DNA of 64,000 nt from Psychrobacter fulvigenes (GTDB lineage: Bacteria > Pseudomonadota > Gammaproteobacteria > Pseudomonadales > Moraxellaceae), in assembly GCF_904846155.1 (NCBI RefSeq), contig NZ_CAJGZP010000001.1:992001-1056000 (forward strand), given 5' to 3'. Below, in pieces: positions 7,108-17,215 of the stretch. The notes beneath the pieces are model-generated. The model was not told where the DNA came from. It worked only from the letters and a program-made list of their open reading frames with translations, and made no database searches. Each line of letters opens with the position of its first letter. Position 1 is the stretch's first letter. Both the position numbers and the translations under genes were made by a program.

Positions 7108-8738
7108 CTAACTTTGACCATGCTCAGCTTTAATCCTGTCAGCCATTTTTTCAGCGATCATAATAGTAGGTGCATTGGTATTGCCGCTGATTAAGGTTGG
7201 CATGACTGAGGCATCGATGACACGCAGTCCGCTTACACCGCGCACTTTTAACTCCAGATCTACGACCGAGCGATCATCTGAGCCCATGCGGCAAGTACCA
7301 ACAGGGTGATAGATGGTATCTGATCTATTACGAATATAACCAAGCATGCCGTCTTTTTCAATATACGGAGCAGGGTAGTCTTCGGTGATGTATTTTGCGA
7401 TTGGGGCTTCTTGCATGATCGCTCGGGTACGCTCTGCACCAGCCACCATGTATTCTACGTCTTTAGGGTGAGATAGGTAGTTTGGGTCAATCAGCACTGC
7501 GTCAGAAGGGTCAGCGGAGTTGAGTCTGACAGTGCCGCGACTTTCGGGCGCAGATAGCAGCTGTGACAAGAGATGGCGTAGCCGCGTTTGAGCTCACGAC
7601 CATGATTCACCACTCGTGAGATGACAAAGTGTAGTTGGGTATTTGGCCACTCTTTTGGGGCGTCACCAACGCTAAAGAACGCACCAGCTTCGGCGTAGTT
7701 GGTAGATAGTAGCCCTGTGCCATCTTTTCTCCATTGGCGAATGCTTTTAGACAAGGTTGAGAGCGTTGCCATACCAATACCGATCACATCGGTAGTATTG
7801 ACCTCGTAATCAAATACCACGTCTAAATGGTCTTGTAGATTACCGCCAACCTCGGGCGCATCGACCAATACATCGATACCGTGCGCCTGCAAGTGCTCGG
7901 CAGGACCAATACCAGATAGCATCAAAACTTTCGGCGAACCAAAAGCGCCACCTGACAAAATAATTTCCTGACGTGCCATTACTGTATGCTCGACGCCGTC
8001 TTTTTCATAAGCGACGCCAACGGCTTGTTTGTCTTCAAAGATGACACGGTTGGCTTGGGCGTGGGTGATAACGGTTAAATTTGGCCGACTTTTTTGTACG
8101 GGGTGTAAATAGGCGGCGGCCGCAGAGCAGCGTTGACCTTGTTTTTCACCATAAAAATGGGTGACTTGATATAGTCCTGCGCCGTCTTGTTTTTTACCAT
8201 TAAAGTCTTGATTGTGCTCCAAGCCATTAGCGACAGCCGCTTCTACAAATGCTTTTGAGATTTCACGCGGGCTTAATAAATTACTGACGTGCAAAGGGCC
8301 GCTATCGCCATGCAGTTCATCCGCGCCGTGGACATTGTTTTCTGACTTGATGAAGTAGGGCAGGACATCATCAAATCCCCAACCTTCGCAGCCTTGCTCA
8401 ACCCAGCGCTGATAATCAAGCGCGCTGCCGCGAGTATAAATCATCGCATTAATGGCTGATGAGCCACCCAAACACTGCCCACGAGGTTGGAAGCCGCGCC
8501 GGTTATTCAGATGCGCTTGCGGGGTAGTATGAAAGCACCAATTGTTCAATTTTAGCGGCTTGCCTGGGACTAGGAGAATCAAACCTGCAGGGACACGAAC
8601 CGCAAGGTCTTTGCCTTCACCGCCGTATTCTAATAGGCAGACACTGATATCTGGATTTTCTGTCAGCCGGCTAGCGAGCACACAACCTGCAGAACCGCCA
8701 CCAACGATGACGTAATCAAATTTTGCGTCAAATTCCAT
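7108..8738 (-). pseudogene. GMC oxidoreductase (choline/alcohol dehydrogenase type), one-base frameshift
   Basis: A flavin-dependent alcohol dehydrogenase of about 540 residues in two frames. The N-part starts at ATG 8738 (AAGGA upstream) with MEFDAKFDYVIVGGGSAGCV, the FAD-binding motif, followed by LGGSSAINAMIYTRG and GAFGSPKVLMLSGIGP. The C-part carries [19 protein letters not shown], with the catalytic His, and [25 protein letters not shown]. At 7542-7544 the run is three A on the coding strand (CCGAAAGTCGC); a fourth A would join CHSCYLRP to [10 protein letters not shown], the normal family sequence. It is either a recent mutation or a sequencing error. It lies with ADH and ALDH genes, so alcohol oxidation is the likely role. 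Confidence 0.85.
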
Positions 8739-8847
8739 TTTTATATTCCTTATAGCTTCCATGCCAATCAAACTGGAGAGCTAGCTTTCCAGTATATAGG
8801 TGATTGATTAGTATAGACCTAACAGAATACTGACGCTAGGCATTCAT

Positions 8848-9180
8848 TCAATCTTCAATGGCGCATATTTCAGAGCGCACAATAAAGCGTTTGCCTTCAG
8901 GTATTTCCAGTGAAAAGCTCGCACCGCGACCATCGACTACATCGATAGTTAAGTCAGTATGTTGCCAGAGTTTATACTGAGCTTTACCCATATAAAATGG
9001 ACAGCCAGCAAGTTCACCGACGAGTACGTCTTGACCGCCAACTTTGAACTCACCCAGCGGATAACACATCGGTGAGCTGCCATCGCAGCAGCCGCCAGAT
9101 TGATGGAACATCAGATCACCGTGTTTGGACTTTAATAACTCAATTAACGCAACGCAGGCTTCTGTCGCTTCAAGTTTCAT
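8848..9180 (-). CDS. DUF779 family protein
   Basis: 110 residues, matching DUF779: MKLEATEACVALIELLK, the cysteine-rich HQSGGCCDGSSPMCYP, then VGELAGCPFYMGKAQYKLWQ and the C-terminal GKRFIVRSEICAIED. The clustered cysteines suggest metal or redox chemistry, but no activity is established. DUF779 genes are known to sit beside aldehyde dehydrogenases, as here (same strand as ADH and ALDH), so an accessory role in aldehyde oxidation is inferred. Confidence 0.85.
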   Translation of the reverse strand: MKLEATEACVALIELLKSKHGDLMFHQSGGCCDGSSPMCYPLGEFKVGGQDVLVGELAGCPFYMGKAQYKLWQHTDLTIDVVDGRGASFSLEIPEGKRFIVRSEICAIED

Positions 9181-9355
9181 ATCGTGCTCCTTGTTTTTAA
9201 ACTTTTACCCAAACTAATTGGTAAAAAATATAAAAGGTCGTATCATCTTCACTCACATCATTCATAGCATGTGGCTGAAAACGATACGACCTAGCGTTAG
9301 TGATTAAGTGATGTTTTGTGACTAAACGTACCAATCACTAAGATGATTGCAATGT

Positions 9356-10384
9356 CTACATAGAGTAGTCAATCACGATACGTCCCTCAATCTTGCCATC
9401 ACGCATACGATCAAGAATATCATTGATATTCTCAAGCGGCTCAGCGGCAACGGTCGCTTTTACTTTACCTTCCGCCGCCATATCTAGCGACTCTTGTAGG
9501 TCCAGGCGTGTACCAACGATTGAGCCACGAATGGTAATACCATTTAGTACCGTATCAAAGATAGAGACAGGGAAGTCGCCTGTTGGCAGACCATTACAGA
9601 CTAAAGTACCACCGCGGCGTAGCATGGTTAGTGCTTGATCAAAGGCCTTAGAGGAGACGGCTGTCACTAGCACACCATGAGCACCGCCGATCTCTTCTTG
9701 CAGATACTCACCAGGATCGGTGTTTTTGGCATTGACGGTGACTTTTGCCCCCAGTTTTTTGGCAAAATCGAGCTTTTCATCGTCAATATCGACGGCAGCA
9801 ACGTTCAGTCCCATGGCAATGGCGTACTGTACCGCCATGTGACCAAGTCCACCGATACCTGAAATGACGACCCAATCACCTGGTTTGGTGTCTGTCATTT
9901 TCAGACCTTTATATACCGTCACACCCGCACATAGAACTGGTGCAATCTCAACAGAGTCAACGCTCTCAGGAATAATGCCAACATAGTCAGCATCTGCCAA
10001 TACGTATTCTGCAAAGCTACCATTCACTGAATAACCAGAGTTCTCTTGACTTAGGCACAGGGTTTCCCAGCCACCTAGACAGTGCGTACAGTGACCACAG
10101 GCAGAGTAGAGCCAAGGCACACCGACACGGTCGCCTTCTTTGACATGCTTAACACCTTCACCCACAGCAGTGATCAGGCCGACACCTTCATGACCAGGGA
10201 TAAACGGGGGGCTTGGTTTGACTGGCCAATCGCCTTCGACAGCATGCAGGTCGGTATGACAGACACCTGATGCCTGCATTTTTACTACAATTTGACCAGG
10301 ACCTGGGGTAGGGATATCAACTTCTTCAATCTGCAGAGGTTGGTTGAACTCGTGCAGAACCGCAGCTTTCATTTTATTACTCAT
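9356..10384 (-). CDS. adhP: Zinc-dependent alcohol dehydrogenase (AdhP type)
   Basis: 342 residues, NAD-dependent medium-chain dehydrogenase interconverting alcohols and aldehydes in the cytosol. The catalytic zinc site is visible in [15 protein letters not shown] and IPGHEGVG. The structural zinc cysteines are in [18 protein letters not shown], the Rossmann motif is [13 protein letters not shown], and VDIDDEKL is the NAD-preferring end of beta-2. Length and motifs fit AdhP. It precedes DUF779 and follows ALDH on the same strand, forming an alcohol to acid pathway. A strong ribosome site (AAGGAG, 10387-10400 region) precedes the ATG. Confidence 0.9.
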   Translation of the reverse strand: MSNKMKAAVLHEFNQPLQIEEVDIPTPGPGQIVVKMQASGVCHTDLHAVEGDWPVKPSPPFIPGHEGVGLITAVGEGVKHVKEGDRVGVPWLYSACGHCTHCLGGWETLCLSQENSGYSVNGSFAEYVLADADYVGIIPESVDSVEIAPVLCAGVTVYKGLKMTDTKPGDWVVISGIGGLGHMAVQYAIAMGLNVAAVDIDDEKLDFAKKLGAKVTVNAKNTDPGEYLQEEIGGAHGVLVTAVSSKAFDQALTMLRRGGTLVCNGLPTGDFPVSIFDTVLNGITIRGSIVGTRLDLQESLDMAAEGKVKATVAAEPLENINDILDRMRDGKIEGRIVIDYSM

Positions 10385-10521
10385 GGTATAACTCCTTATT
10401 ACTAGCAGTCACTAATGCTCGACTTAGTCTTTTAAACTGCCAATTATTTTACATGTAGATGCTTAGTAAGCATCGAGTTTGCACCTTACGCTTCCTTGTA
10501 AGGTGCTTTAGCAAATAGTGT

Positions 10522-12048
10522 TTAAAAGAACCCCATCGCTTTTGGACTATACGATAACAGCATGTTTTTGGTTTGCTGATAATGATCAAGCATCATTAGA
10601 TGGTTTTCGCGGCCGATACCCGATTGCTTGTAGCCGCCAAGTGCGGAATGCGAAGGATAGATGTGGTAGCAGTTGGTCCACACGCGACCTGCTTGGATGC
10701 CACGTCCGAAGCGATAGGCTTTGTGTACACTGCGTGTCCAGACTCCAGCACCAAGACCATATAAGGTATCATTGGCAATGCTCATGGCCTCTTCGTCGTC
10801 TTTAAATTTCGTGACGGCAAGTACTGGTCCAAAGATTTCCTCTTGGAACACGCGCATGTCGTTAGTGCCTTCAAAGATAGTGGGCTGCACATAGTAGCCA
10901 TCTGCAAGGTCGCCGTCATGCTTGGCTTGTTCTCCACCGACCAATACTTTGGCCCCTTCTTTTTTGCCAATATCCAGATAAGAGAGGATTTTTTCTAACT
11001 GGTCTGTGCTGGCTTGGGCGCCAATCATGGTATCAGTATCTAATGGGTTACCCATTTTGATGGCTTTGACGCGCTCGATACAGCGCTTCATAAACTCATC
11101 ATAAATGCTCTCGTGTACTAATGCGCGCGACGGACAAGTACAGACTTCACCTTGGTTAAGCGCAAACATCACTAGACCTTCGACCGCTTTGTCCAAGAAA
11201 TCATCGTCTTCGTCCATGACATCAGCAAAGAAGATATTTGGACTCTTACCACCCAGCTCTAGGGTCACTGGAATGATGTTTTCACTGGCGTACTGCATGA
11301 TTAGGCGACCAGTAGTCGTCTCACCAGTAAAGGCAACTTTATTGATACGTGGATTGGAGGCAAGCGGCTTACCAGCTTCAACTCCGAAACCGTTGACCAC
11401 GTTGAGGACACCTTTTGGTAAGATATCAGCAATCCCGATCGTCTCTAGCATAAATAGGATAGAGGCAGGCGTTTGCTCTGCAGGCTTGAGTACTATACAG
11501 TTACCAGCAGCAAGCGCAGGGGCTAGCTTCCATACTGCCATGAGGATCGGAAAGTTCCATGGGATAATTTGGCCGACGACACCAAGTGGCTCATGGAAGT
11601 GATAAGCAACCGTGTCATCATCAATTTGACTGATGCCGCCTTCTTGTGCACGAATGGCACTGGCAAAATAGCGAAAGTGATCGACAGCTAATGGAATGTC
11701 TGCTGCTAGGGTTTCACGTACAGGCTTGCCGTTTTCATACGTTTCGGCAATGGCGATGGCTTCTAAATTGGCTTCCATCTTATCTGCAATTTTGAGCAGT
11801 AGATTGGCACGTTCAGCGACACTGGTTTTGCCCCAAGCGTCTTTGGCAGCATGAGCAGCGTCTAAGGCTTTTTCAATATCGGCTTCTTTTGAACGGGCGA
11901 CTTGGCAGATGACTTTACCGTCAATGGGGCTGGTGTTGTCAAAGTATTCTCCATCGGCTGGTGCGACCCACTCACCATTGATAAAGTTGTCATATTTTTC
12001 GCGGAATTGGACGGGGCTGTTTTCTGTATTGGGATAGGCGTGTAGCAT
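10522..12048 (-). CDS. NAD-dependent aldehyde dehydrogenase (AldB/ExaC type)
   Basis: 508 residues; oxidises aldehydes, probably acetaldehyde, to carboxylic acids. Seen: [20 protein letters not shown], the cofactor region [12 protein letters not shown], the general-base Glu in [11 protein letters not shown], and the catalytic Cys in [14 protein letters not shown]. The C-terminal [15 protein letters not shown] and the ending [12 protein letters not shown] are typical of ExaC/AldB/AcoD enzymes. It is first in a minus-strand group with ADH and DUF779, and its promoter must lie in 12049-12370. AAGGAGTCGTTA precedes the start. Confidence 0.92.
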   Translation of the reverse strand: MLHAYPNTENSPVQFREKYDNFINGEWVAPADGEYFDNTSPIDGKVICQVARSKEADIEKALDAAHAAKDAWGKTSVAERANLLLKIADKMEANLEAIAIAETYENGKPVRETLAADIPLAVDHFRYFASAIRAQEGGISQIDDDTVAYHFHEPLGVVGQIIPWNFPILMAVWKLAPALAAGNCIVLKPAEQTPASILFMLETIGIADILPKGVLNVVNGFGVEAGKPLASNPRINKVAFTGETTTGRLIMQYASENIIPVTLELGGKSPNIFFADVMDEDDDFLDKAVEGLVMFALNQGEVCTCPSRALVHESIYDEFMKRCIERVKAIKMGNPLDTDTMIGAQASTDQLEKILSYLDIGKKEGAKVLVGGEQAKHDGDLADGYYVQPTIFEGTNDMRVFQEEIFGPVLAVTKFKDDEEAMSIANDTLYGLGAGVWTRSVHKAYRFGRGIQAGRVWTNCYHIYPSHSALGGYKQSGIGRENHLMMLDHYQQTKNMLLSYSPKAMGFF

Positions 12049-12370
12049 TAACGACTCCTTGTTGTATTAATTTATAAAGCAAATAAACGTTCAAGCCTTT
12101 GATATATGATCTTTTGAGGTCATATCTATAAAGTCACTTGCACGGCTTTTCTGGATCCTCCTGATCAGGTTGTCAGTCTATCCTACTGAACTTTTATACA
12201 TATAGATAGGTACTTTTAGTAAAGCAAATCAGGTTGTTTCATAAATTTAGGTTATGCATAAGTATCTGCTTAAATTGGTTCGAAAACTTGGTACAGCTGT
12301 TATAATTGCTACCATTATGATGCTACGACGGTAGTTTCCTTTTTCTTATGTTATTGGTTGGTTTGGATAT
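12049..12370. other. Divergent intergenic region between ALDH and helicase
   Basis: 322 bp containing the promoters of the minus-strand ALDH group and the plus-strand helicase gene. A TATAAT lies at 12300-12305, upstream of the helicase start, with no convincing -35. I looked for a sigma-54 type GG/GC element upstream of the ALDH gene and found none. No coding sequence is supported. Confidence 0.4.
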
Positions 12371-14314
12371 ATGCGTCAATCTTCTGCTCTTGATATCTTA
12401 AAAACAGGTCAAAATGTGTTTTTGACTGGCTCAGCAGGCTCAGGTAAAACTTATACTCTCAACCAGTACATCAATTACTTACGCGCGCGCCGTGTGCCAG
12501 TTGCTGTGACTGCTAGTACGGGTATCGCGGCGACACACATGAACGGCACGACTATCCATAGTTGGTCAGGTATAGGCATCAAAGACGAGTTGTCTGATCG
12601 TGATTTGACCAATTTATCGCGTAAGCAGTTTTTAGCAGACAGATTAAAAGACACGGCGGTATTGATCATCGATGAGATTTCCATGCTGCATGCCAAGCAG
12701 CTTAACCTAGTCAACCAAGTGCTCAAGCATGTGCGAAAAAACGATGCGGCATTTGGTGGTATACAAGTGGTGGTTGCAGGGGACTTTTTTCAGTTACCAC
12801 CGATTGGAAGTAAGGGTGAGAGTAACCGAGAAAAGTTTGCTTTTATGTCTGAGGCCTGGCTCGATGCTAAGTTCCATATTTGTTATTTATCCGAGCAGCA
12901 TCGGCAAGTCAGTGAGGCCGCTAATGGTGGTCTCGATTTGGATGATATTCTCAATCAGATTCGCAGACAAGAAGTCACTTTTGAGGCGATTGCGGCATTG
13001 GAAGCTACCTTTGATCAAAACGTCGATATCAATCGCACCCGTCTTTATACCCATAATCTCAACGTTAATAAAATCAATGATAAAGAGCTGGCCGCCTTAG
13101 ATGGGGATATGATGCGTTTTGAGGCCACCTCGACTGGCGATAGTAAATTGGTTGAGACCCTCAAAAAAACGGTACGCACTCAAGATGAGCTGATTCTAAA
13201 AGTTGGTGCTAAGGTAATGTTTATCAAAAACAACACTGAGCTTGGTGTGTCCAACGGTACCATGGGTGAATTGATAGGCTTTGCTGCTGTCAAAGTTGAT
13301 GACAGTCAGAATGATAGTAATGCCTTAATCGACAATGAGGATGGTGTCGATACAGACAACACTACCGACAGTGAGACAGATACTGCTAAGAGTGACAAAG
13401 ACAACGCTAAAAAAGATCAAAAAAACCCAAAGAGTAAGAAAGCCGTCACACAAAAAATGCCAGTGGTCAGGCTCAATTCAGGCCGCGAGGTCATCGCTGA
13501 GCCTGAAGAGTGGATCATCGAAGATGAGACTGGAGATGTGCTAGCAAGTTACCTGCAAGTGCCGCTCTGTCTGGCATGGGCGATTACCATTCATAAATCG
13601 CAAGGCATGACGCTTGATGCGGCTGAGATTGATTTATCGCGTACTTTTGAGCTTGGGCAAGGCTACGTGGCACTATCACGGCTCAAATCGCTGGCAGGTT
13701 TGCAGCTGCTTGGTATGAATAAAATGAGCTTGCAACTTGATCCATTGGCGCGGGGCGCTGATAAGCGCTTTTTGGAGTTGTCGGAAGACGCTGATGCCAA
13801 CTATGCGATGCTCGATGAAAAAAGCATGACGCAGGCTCATGATAAGTTTATTTTAAAATCAGGTGGCACGCTCAGTAAGTCAGTCATTGAGGCCTATGCC
13901 AGTCTACAGAAAAGACGCCATGAGCGCCTGCAAGCGCAGCAAGAAAAGAAGCAAAAGCGTGGTAATCAGGTTGCTGATAAATCTGAGAGTACATTGGTTG
14001 CGACGCGTTTACTATTAGAAGAGAGTCTGTCTATCGCTGATATTGCACAGACGCGTGAGCTTGCGCAGTCGACGATTATGCGCCATATTAGTGAGCTTAA
14101 ACGCCAAGACCCAAGCCTTGCATGCGATCATCTGCGCCCTGAAGATGAGGTAATGACAGCTGTTGGTAATGCTTATGTGGCGATTAAAGTGGCCAATAAC
14201 CCCAATGACTTCAATGATGATGGCAGCGTAAAAATTAAGCCTATTTACGAGAGTCTCAAACAAAGCGTTGATTATAATACTATTCGTTTGGCGCTGATCT
14301 TTATTACCCCTTAA
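12371..14314 (+). CDS. PIF1-like superfamily 1 DNA helicase with C-terminal helix-turn-helix
   Basis: 647 residues. Walker A is VFLTGSAGSGKTYTLNQYIN near residue 20 and Walker B is AVLIIDEISMLHAKQL near 100. Further motifs are VVVAGDFFQLPPIG (motif III), AITIHKSQGMTLDAAEIDLS and GYVALSRLKSLAGLQL, as in PIF1/RRM3 helicases. An acidic and Lys-rich spacer (about residues 315-365, many D, N, K) interrupts the 2B-like region. The C-terminus, ESLSIADIAQTRELAQSTIMRHI, is the HTH_40 domain seen after RecQ and related helicases. It probably unwinds DNA in replication or repair. It is monocistronic, and the ATG is preceded by a poor ribosome site. Confidence 0.88.
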   Translation: MRQSSALDILKTGQNVFLTGSAGSGKTYTLNQYINYLRARRVPVAVTASTGIAATHMNGTTIHSWSGIGIKDELSDRDLTNLSRKQFLADRLKDTAVLIIDEISMLHAKQLNLVNQVLKHVRKNDAAFGGIQVVVAGDFFQLPPIGSKGESNREKFAFMSEAWLDAKFHICYLSEQHRQVSEAANGGLDLDDILNQIRRQEVTFEAIAALEATFDQNVDINRTRLYTHNLNVNKINDKELAALDGDMMRFEATSTGDSKLVETLKKTVRTQDELILKVGAKVMFIKNNTELGVSNGTMGELIGFAAVKVDDSQNDSNALIDNEDGVDTDNTTDSETDTAKSDKDNAKKDQKNPKSKKAVTQKMPVVRLNSGREVIAEPEEWIIEDETGDVLASYLQVPLCLAWAITIHKSQGMTLDAAEIDLSRTFELGQGYVALSRLKSLAGLQLLGMNKMSLQLDPLARGADKRFLELSEDADANYAMLDEKSMTQAHDKFILKSGGTLSKSVIEAYASLQKRRHERLQAQQEKKQKRGNQVADKSESTLVATRLLLEESLSIADIAQTRELAQSTIMRHISELKRQDPSLACDHLRPEDEVMTAVGNAYVAIKVANNPNDFNDDGSVKIKPIYESLKQSVDYNTIRLALIFITP

Positions 14315-14397
14315 TGCTTTTTTATCAGTACTAATTATCAGTACTAACCTTCTATGTTCACTTACATCACTTCCTACCTTTATAGCGATACCTTGTC

Positions 14398-15555
14398 ATG
14401 CCTGATTTTTCTAGCGCCACCTACCGACTTACGTCAGATCCTGCTGTAGCGGCGGCAGGGCTTCATGCAACCAGCGAGCACACGCAGCCGCTGAGAGTCG
14501 CCATTAATGGTTTCGGGCGTATAGGGCGAAATGTCCTGCGCGCGCTGCTAGAGCGTTTTGAGGTGTTAGGCCGCGCCATTCATGTAGTCGCCATCAATGA
14601 CTTGGCACCAGCCGATATTTTATTGCATTTACTAAAGTTTGACAGTACTCATGGCCGATTGAGTCGTCTTGGCGTCAGTGCAGACATAGTAGACAGTATG
14701 GCTGATGAATATAGCCAAACCCAACTGTGCTTGACCAAAAATAACCACACCTACTGTATCCGTATGCTTTCAGAGCCAGATCCCAAGCAGTTGCCTTGGC
14801 AGACGCTAGGAATCGATGTGGTATTGGAGTGTACAGGATATTTTCGTTCTTACGACCAAGCGCATCAGCATATCGAAGCGGGTGCTCAGCAAGTTATCAT
14901 TGGCGCCGCGCCTTTTGACGATGTAGACGCTTGCATTGTGATGGGCGTTAATACCGAGCTACTGACATGTGATCTACCGATAATTTCAAGCGTATCTTGT
15001 ACTACGCAGGCATTGGTACCGCTGATAGATACGCTTGATAAGGCTTTCGGTGTGCAGTCGGCCATGATGACCGAAATTCATGCGGTGACCGCTGATCAAA
15101 CGGTACTGGATCAGGCGCATCGTGATCCAAGAAGAGCGCGGGCGTCAGGGCATAATATCATTCCTACTACTTCTAGCAGTATTGCAGCGACAGAGCGTGT
15201 ATTGCCAAGCATGGTAGGTAAGATTAACGGTCATTCTATTCGTGTGCCAACCATCAACGTCGCCGCTATTGATGTGACCTTTGTATTCAACGCGCCAGAT
15301 GTCAGTGTCGATGCGATGCGAGAAGTGCTTATATCTGCGAGCCAAGCGCATTTGCTCGATATCATGACCTATACTGAGGAACCATTGGTCTCAAGTGATT
15401 TCATTCATCAGTCTGAGTCGCTTATCATCGATGGTCAGCAGCTTATGCAGGTGGGCAATCAATATAAGGTTTTTGCGTGGTATGATAATGAGTGGGGCTA
15501 TGCCAATAGGCTGCTTGATATGTGTTTGCATCTGGCCTCTAGCAAGCAAGTATGA
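14398..15555 (+). CDS. Glyceraldehyde-3-phosphate / erythrose-4-phosphate dehydrogenase family
   Basis: 385 residues. After a family-unusual N-terminal extension of about 35 residues comes the NAD fold VAINGFGRIGRNVLRALL. The catalytic Cys lies in SSVSCTTQALVPL near residue 201 and the His in EIHAVTADQT near 228. DPRRARASGHNIIPTTSSS, VRVPTINVAAID-like and WYDNEWGYANRLLDM complete the fold. SCTTQ instead of SCTTN, together with the LVSSDFIHQSESLIIDGQQ stretch, resembles Epd (vitamin B6 pathway) more than glycolytic GapA, but activity cannot be settled from sequence. The start may lie further in, since the first 30 residues are unlike the family. Confidence 0.8.
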   Translation: MPDFSSATYRLTSDPAVAAAGLHATSEHTQPLRVAINGFGRIGRNVLRALLERFEVLGRAIHVVAINDLAPADILLHLLKFDSTHGRLSRLGVSADIVDSMADEYSQTQLCLTKNNHTYCIRMLSEPDPKQLPWQTLGIDVVLECTGYFRSYDQAHQHIEAGAQQVIIGAAPFDDVDACIVMGVNTELLTCDLPIISSVSCTTQALVPLIDTLDKAFGVQSAMMTEIHAVTADQTVLDQAHRDPRRARASGHNIIPTTSSSIAATERVLPSMVGKINGHSIRVPTINVAAIDVTFVFNAPDVSVDAMREVLISASQAHLLDIMTYTEEPLVSSDFIHQSESLIIDGQQLMQVGNQYKVFAWYDNEWGYANRLLDMCLHLASSKQV

Positions 15556-15605
15556 CCCAAAAAACGCTTAGTGATAAAATAATTAAAGTTTTTTTAGATA
15601 TGCGC

Positions 15606-15633
15606 TTGCATTCTTATTTCATATCGCTATAAT
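15606..15633 (+). promoter_or_regulatory. Promoter of tRNA-Ser
   Basis: TTGCAT (15606-15611), a 16-bp spacer and a perfect TATAAT (15628-15633), placing the start of transcription about 5-7 bases before the mature tRNA. Confidence 0.75.
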
Positions 15634-15644
15634 GATGCACAAAT

Positions 15645-15735
15645 GGAGACGTGGCAGAGCGGTTGAATGCACCGGTCTTGAAAACCGACAAGGGTTCATA
15701 GCCCTTCGAGAGTTCGAATCTCTCCGTCTCCGCCA
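15645..15735 (+). tRNA. tRNA-Ser (anticodon TGA)
   Basis: 91 nt including an encoded CCA. Acceptor GGAGACG pairs with CGTCTCC, the anticodon loop is CTTGAAA with TGA in the centre, and the long variable arm (AAGGGTTCATAGCCCTT) is diagnostic of the serine class. The T-arm is GAGAGTTCGAATCTCTC. Its own promoter lies just upstream and a terminator just downstream. Confidence 0.96.
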
Positions 15736-15740
15736 AATTC

Positions 15741-15776
15741 AAAAAGCCCCAATCAGTCAATGATTGGGGCTTTTTT
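15741..15776 (+). terminator. Rho-independent terminator of tRNA-Ser
   Basis: AAAAAGCCCCAATCA and TGATTGGGGCTTTTTT form a 15-bp stem with a 5-nt loop and T-run, six bases after the tRNA. Confidence 0.92.
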
Positions 15777-15853
15777 ATGTCTTTAATAACTGTCCAAACC
15801 AACGCACATTAACTAAAAGTAAAAGGGATGATTGGCTGTAATTTGCGAATTTA

Positions 15854-15910
15854 TTCTGCACTAATTTGAATCTCATTCTGCACTAGGTTTTTGTAACTCG
15901 TTCTGCACTA
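15854..15910. repeat. Three MuA-type end-binding site candidates, prophage right end
   Basis: TTCTGCACTA occurs at 15854-15863, 15876-15885 and 15901-15910. On the minus strand the sites extend to about 20 bp, for example TAGTGCAGAACGAGTTACAA. They match the sites at the other end (50923-51120) in inverse orientation, as expected for R1-R3 against L1-L3 of Mu. Assignment as transposase sites is by analogy. Confidence 0.75.
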
Positions 15911-15946
15911 ATGACCATCAAGCCGCAGTTGTTTAGACACTCATCA

Positions 15947-16675
15947 TTACGCCGTGCGTTTCCAGCAATCTAACGTGGTCGACGGTTGCATATTATTATG
16001 CGATTTCGAACCTCCCGCTTCACCAGTGCTATGCGGACCTTGATTAACTCCTTTACCAGCTTCACCATAGTGCATTGTTGGACCTGTACGATCTCCATTG
16101 ATATCTGGGGTGTCATAATCAGTCTTTGTATGTACGTGCTTAGGCATCTCATCAATAGTCAGTGTATGCTCACGTTCACCATATTCTTTACCGTGCGTGC
16201 GAAAGTCGATATGATCTTCTGGGTTATCAGAGAAACCAACCGCCACACGACCTTGTAGCGCGCGCTCCCACGTGCCGTAACCCTTGTAGGTCGTTACTGC
16301 TTCAGGTGTGAGGAAGTGCTCTGTCGTCCAGAACAACTCACCTATCTGTGTATCCTCGTAGGTTCGTAGTTCAAGCTCATCTATTCGTTGGCGCTCAGTC
16401 TTAATGAGGTCTTTATATTCCTTAATAGCATCCGTCAGCATTTTCTTTTCGCCAAACTGCTGTACTAGCGCCTTAAGTAACTGGCCGTTGTCAGATTTAT
16501 CAAGCGTCAATCCCAAACCCTCAATGACGCCTGCCACCTCCTCTTGTAGCGCATTGGCCCAGTCAGGGGTGAAGTAAGTAGCGTCTTGATTCGGTAAGTC
16601 GCCATTGTCATGAAAGCCTGTCTTGCCTTCGCCATTGACGTTGGCACGTGCTGTGGCTGAGTCTATACGATGCAT
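15947..16675 (-). CDS. Phage tail fibre / collar-like protein
   Basis: 242 residues, last gene of the late tail operon. The N-terminus MHRIDSATARANVNGEGKTG with DLPNQDATYFTPDWANALQEEV is the conserved attachment part of Mu-type tail fibres. A short helical stretch (about 75-105) follows, then a collar-like domain and the ending GGSKSHNNMQPSTTLDCWKRT, typical of fibre tips. It probably binds the host surface. No separate receptor-binding cassette or assembly chaperone follows before the phage end, so this is a compact fibre system. It follows the gp48 homologue by 9 bp. Confidence 0.82.
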   Translation of the reverse strand: MHRIDSATARANVNGEGKTGFHDNGDLPNQDATYFTPDWANALQEEVAGVIEGLGLTLDKSDNGQLLKALVQQFGEKKMLTDAIKEYKDLIKTERQRIDELELRTYEDTQIGELFWTTEHFLTPEAVTTYKGYGTWERALQGRVAVGFSDNPEDHIDFRTHGKEYGEREHTLTIDEMPKHVHTKTDYDTPDINGDRTGPTMHYGEAGKGVNQGPHSTGEAGGSKSHNNMQPSTTLDCWKRTA

Positions 16676-16684
16676 GGTGTGTCC

Positions 16685-17215
16685 TTATTTAATATCTAGT
16701 CTTAAAGAGGCGGGTAGGTAGTGGCGTGATAAGCACGCAAAGTCGGCAGTGATTGGCTTGGCTAACGTCAGTGTGACGCGGAAGCGCAAGCGGTCAGTAT
16801 TGAGTGGGTCAACGCACGTGCCAAGGCACTGCATGGGCACGTAAGTTTGGATAGCTAGTACTGACTGGTTGTAGCGTGCAAATAGATTATTCAAACCGTC
16901 AAGGTTAAGCACGACATGGCCTTCACGCTTGACGCGCTCTATCTCTTGCTTACGTTCAGAGACACTGTCACCGACGCTGTTTTGACCGCAGAGCAGTGGT
17001 AAGCCATACTCACGCTCAAACTCATCTATCAGCTCATCAGGTATGCCATTTATAACGGCAAAAATCCGTGCAGCAGATGTTTTTACTAGATTTAGCGCCT
17101 TTGTATGTGCTATAATGTCCTTATATATAACTGTTTTATGGCTATGGTCATAAGCACCGTATGACAGATGATGCATGAGCACGTCTGCCATTTTGCTGTC
17201 TACTGCATCACTCAT
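16685..17215 (-). CDS. Mu gp48-like baseplate wedge protein (DUF2313)
   Basis: 176 residues. The start MSDAVDSKMADVLMHHLSYG, with AINGIPDELIDEFEREYGLPLLCG in the middle, is the DUF2313/YmfQ pattern. It is a structural part of the baseplate between the gpJ-like wedge and the tail fibre. It overlaps the upstream baseplate gene by 4 bp (ATGA), indicating coupled translation. Confidence 0.85.
   Translation of the reverse strand: MSDAVDSKMADVLMHHLSYGAYDHSHKTVIYKDIIAHTKALNLVKTSAARIFAVINGIPDELIDEFEREYGLPLLCGQNSVGDSVSERKQEIERVKREGHVVLNLDGLNNLFARYNQSVLAIQTYVPMQCLGTCVDPLNTDRLRFRVTLTLAKPITADFACLSRHYLPASLRLDIK

Noticed and set aside
7108-8771. GMC oxidoreductase as two separate genes
   Set aside because: Neither half is complete, they overlap in different frames, and one added A restores the conserved family sequence across the junction.
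11105-11602. Long plus-strand ORF inside the aldehyde dehydrogenase gene
   Set aside because: Antisense shadow of a well-conserved enzyme; its composition is that of reverse-read codons and there is no ribosome site.
12049-12370. Sigma-54 promoter for the aldehyde dehydrogenase group
   Set aside because: No GG-N10-GC element with acceptable match on the minus strand.
15645-15836. tRNA-Ser as integration site of the prophage
   Set aside because: The phage end is 100 bp beyond the tRNA, behind its terminator. The element has TG/CA tips, a 5-bp duplication and a DDE transposase but no integrase, so it inserted by Mu-type transposition.
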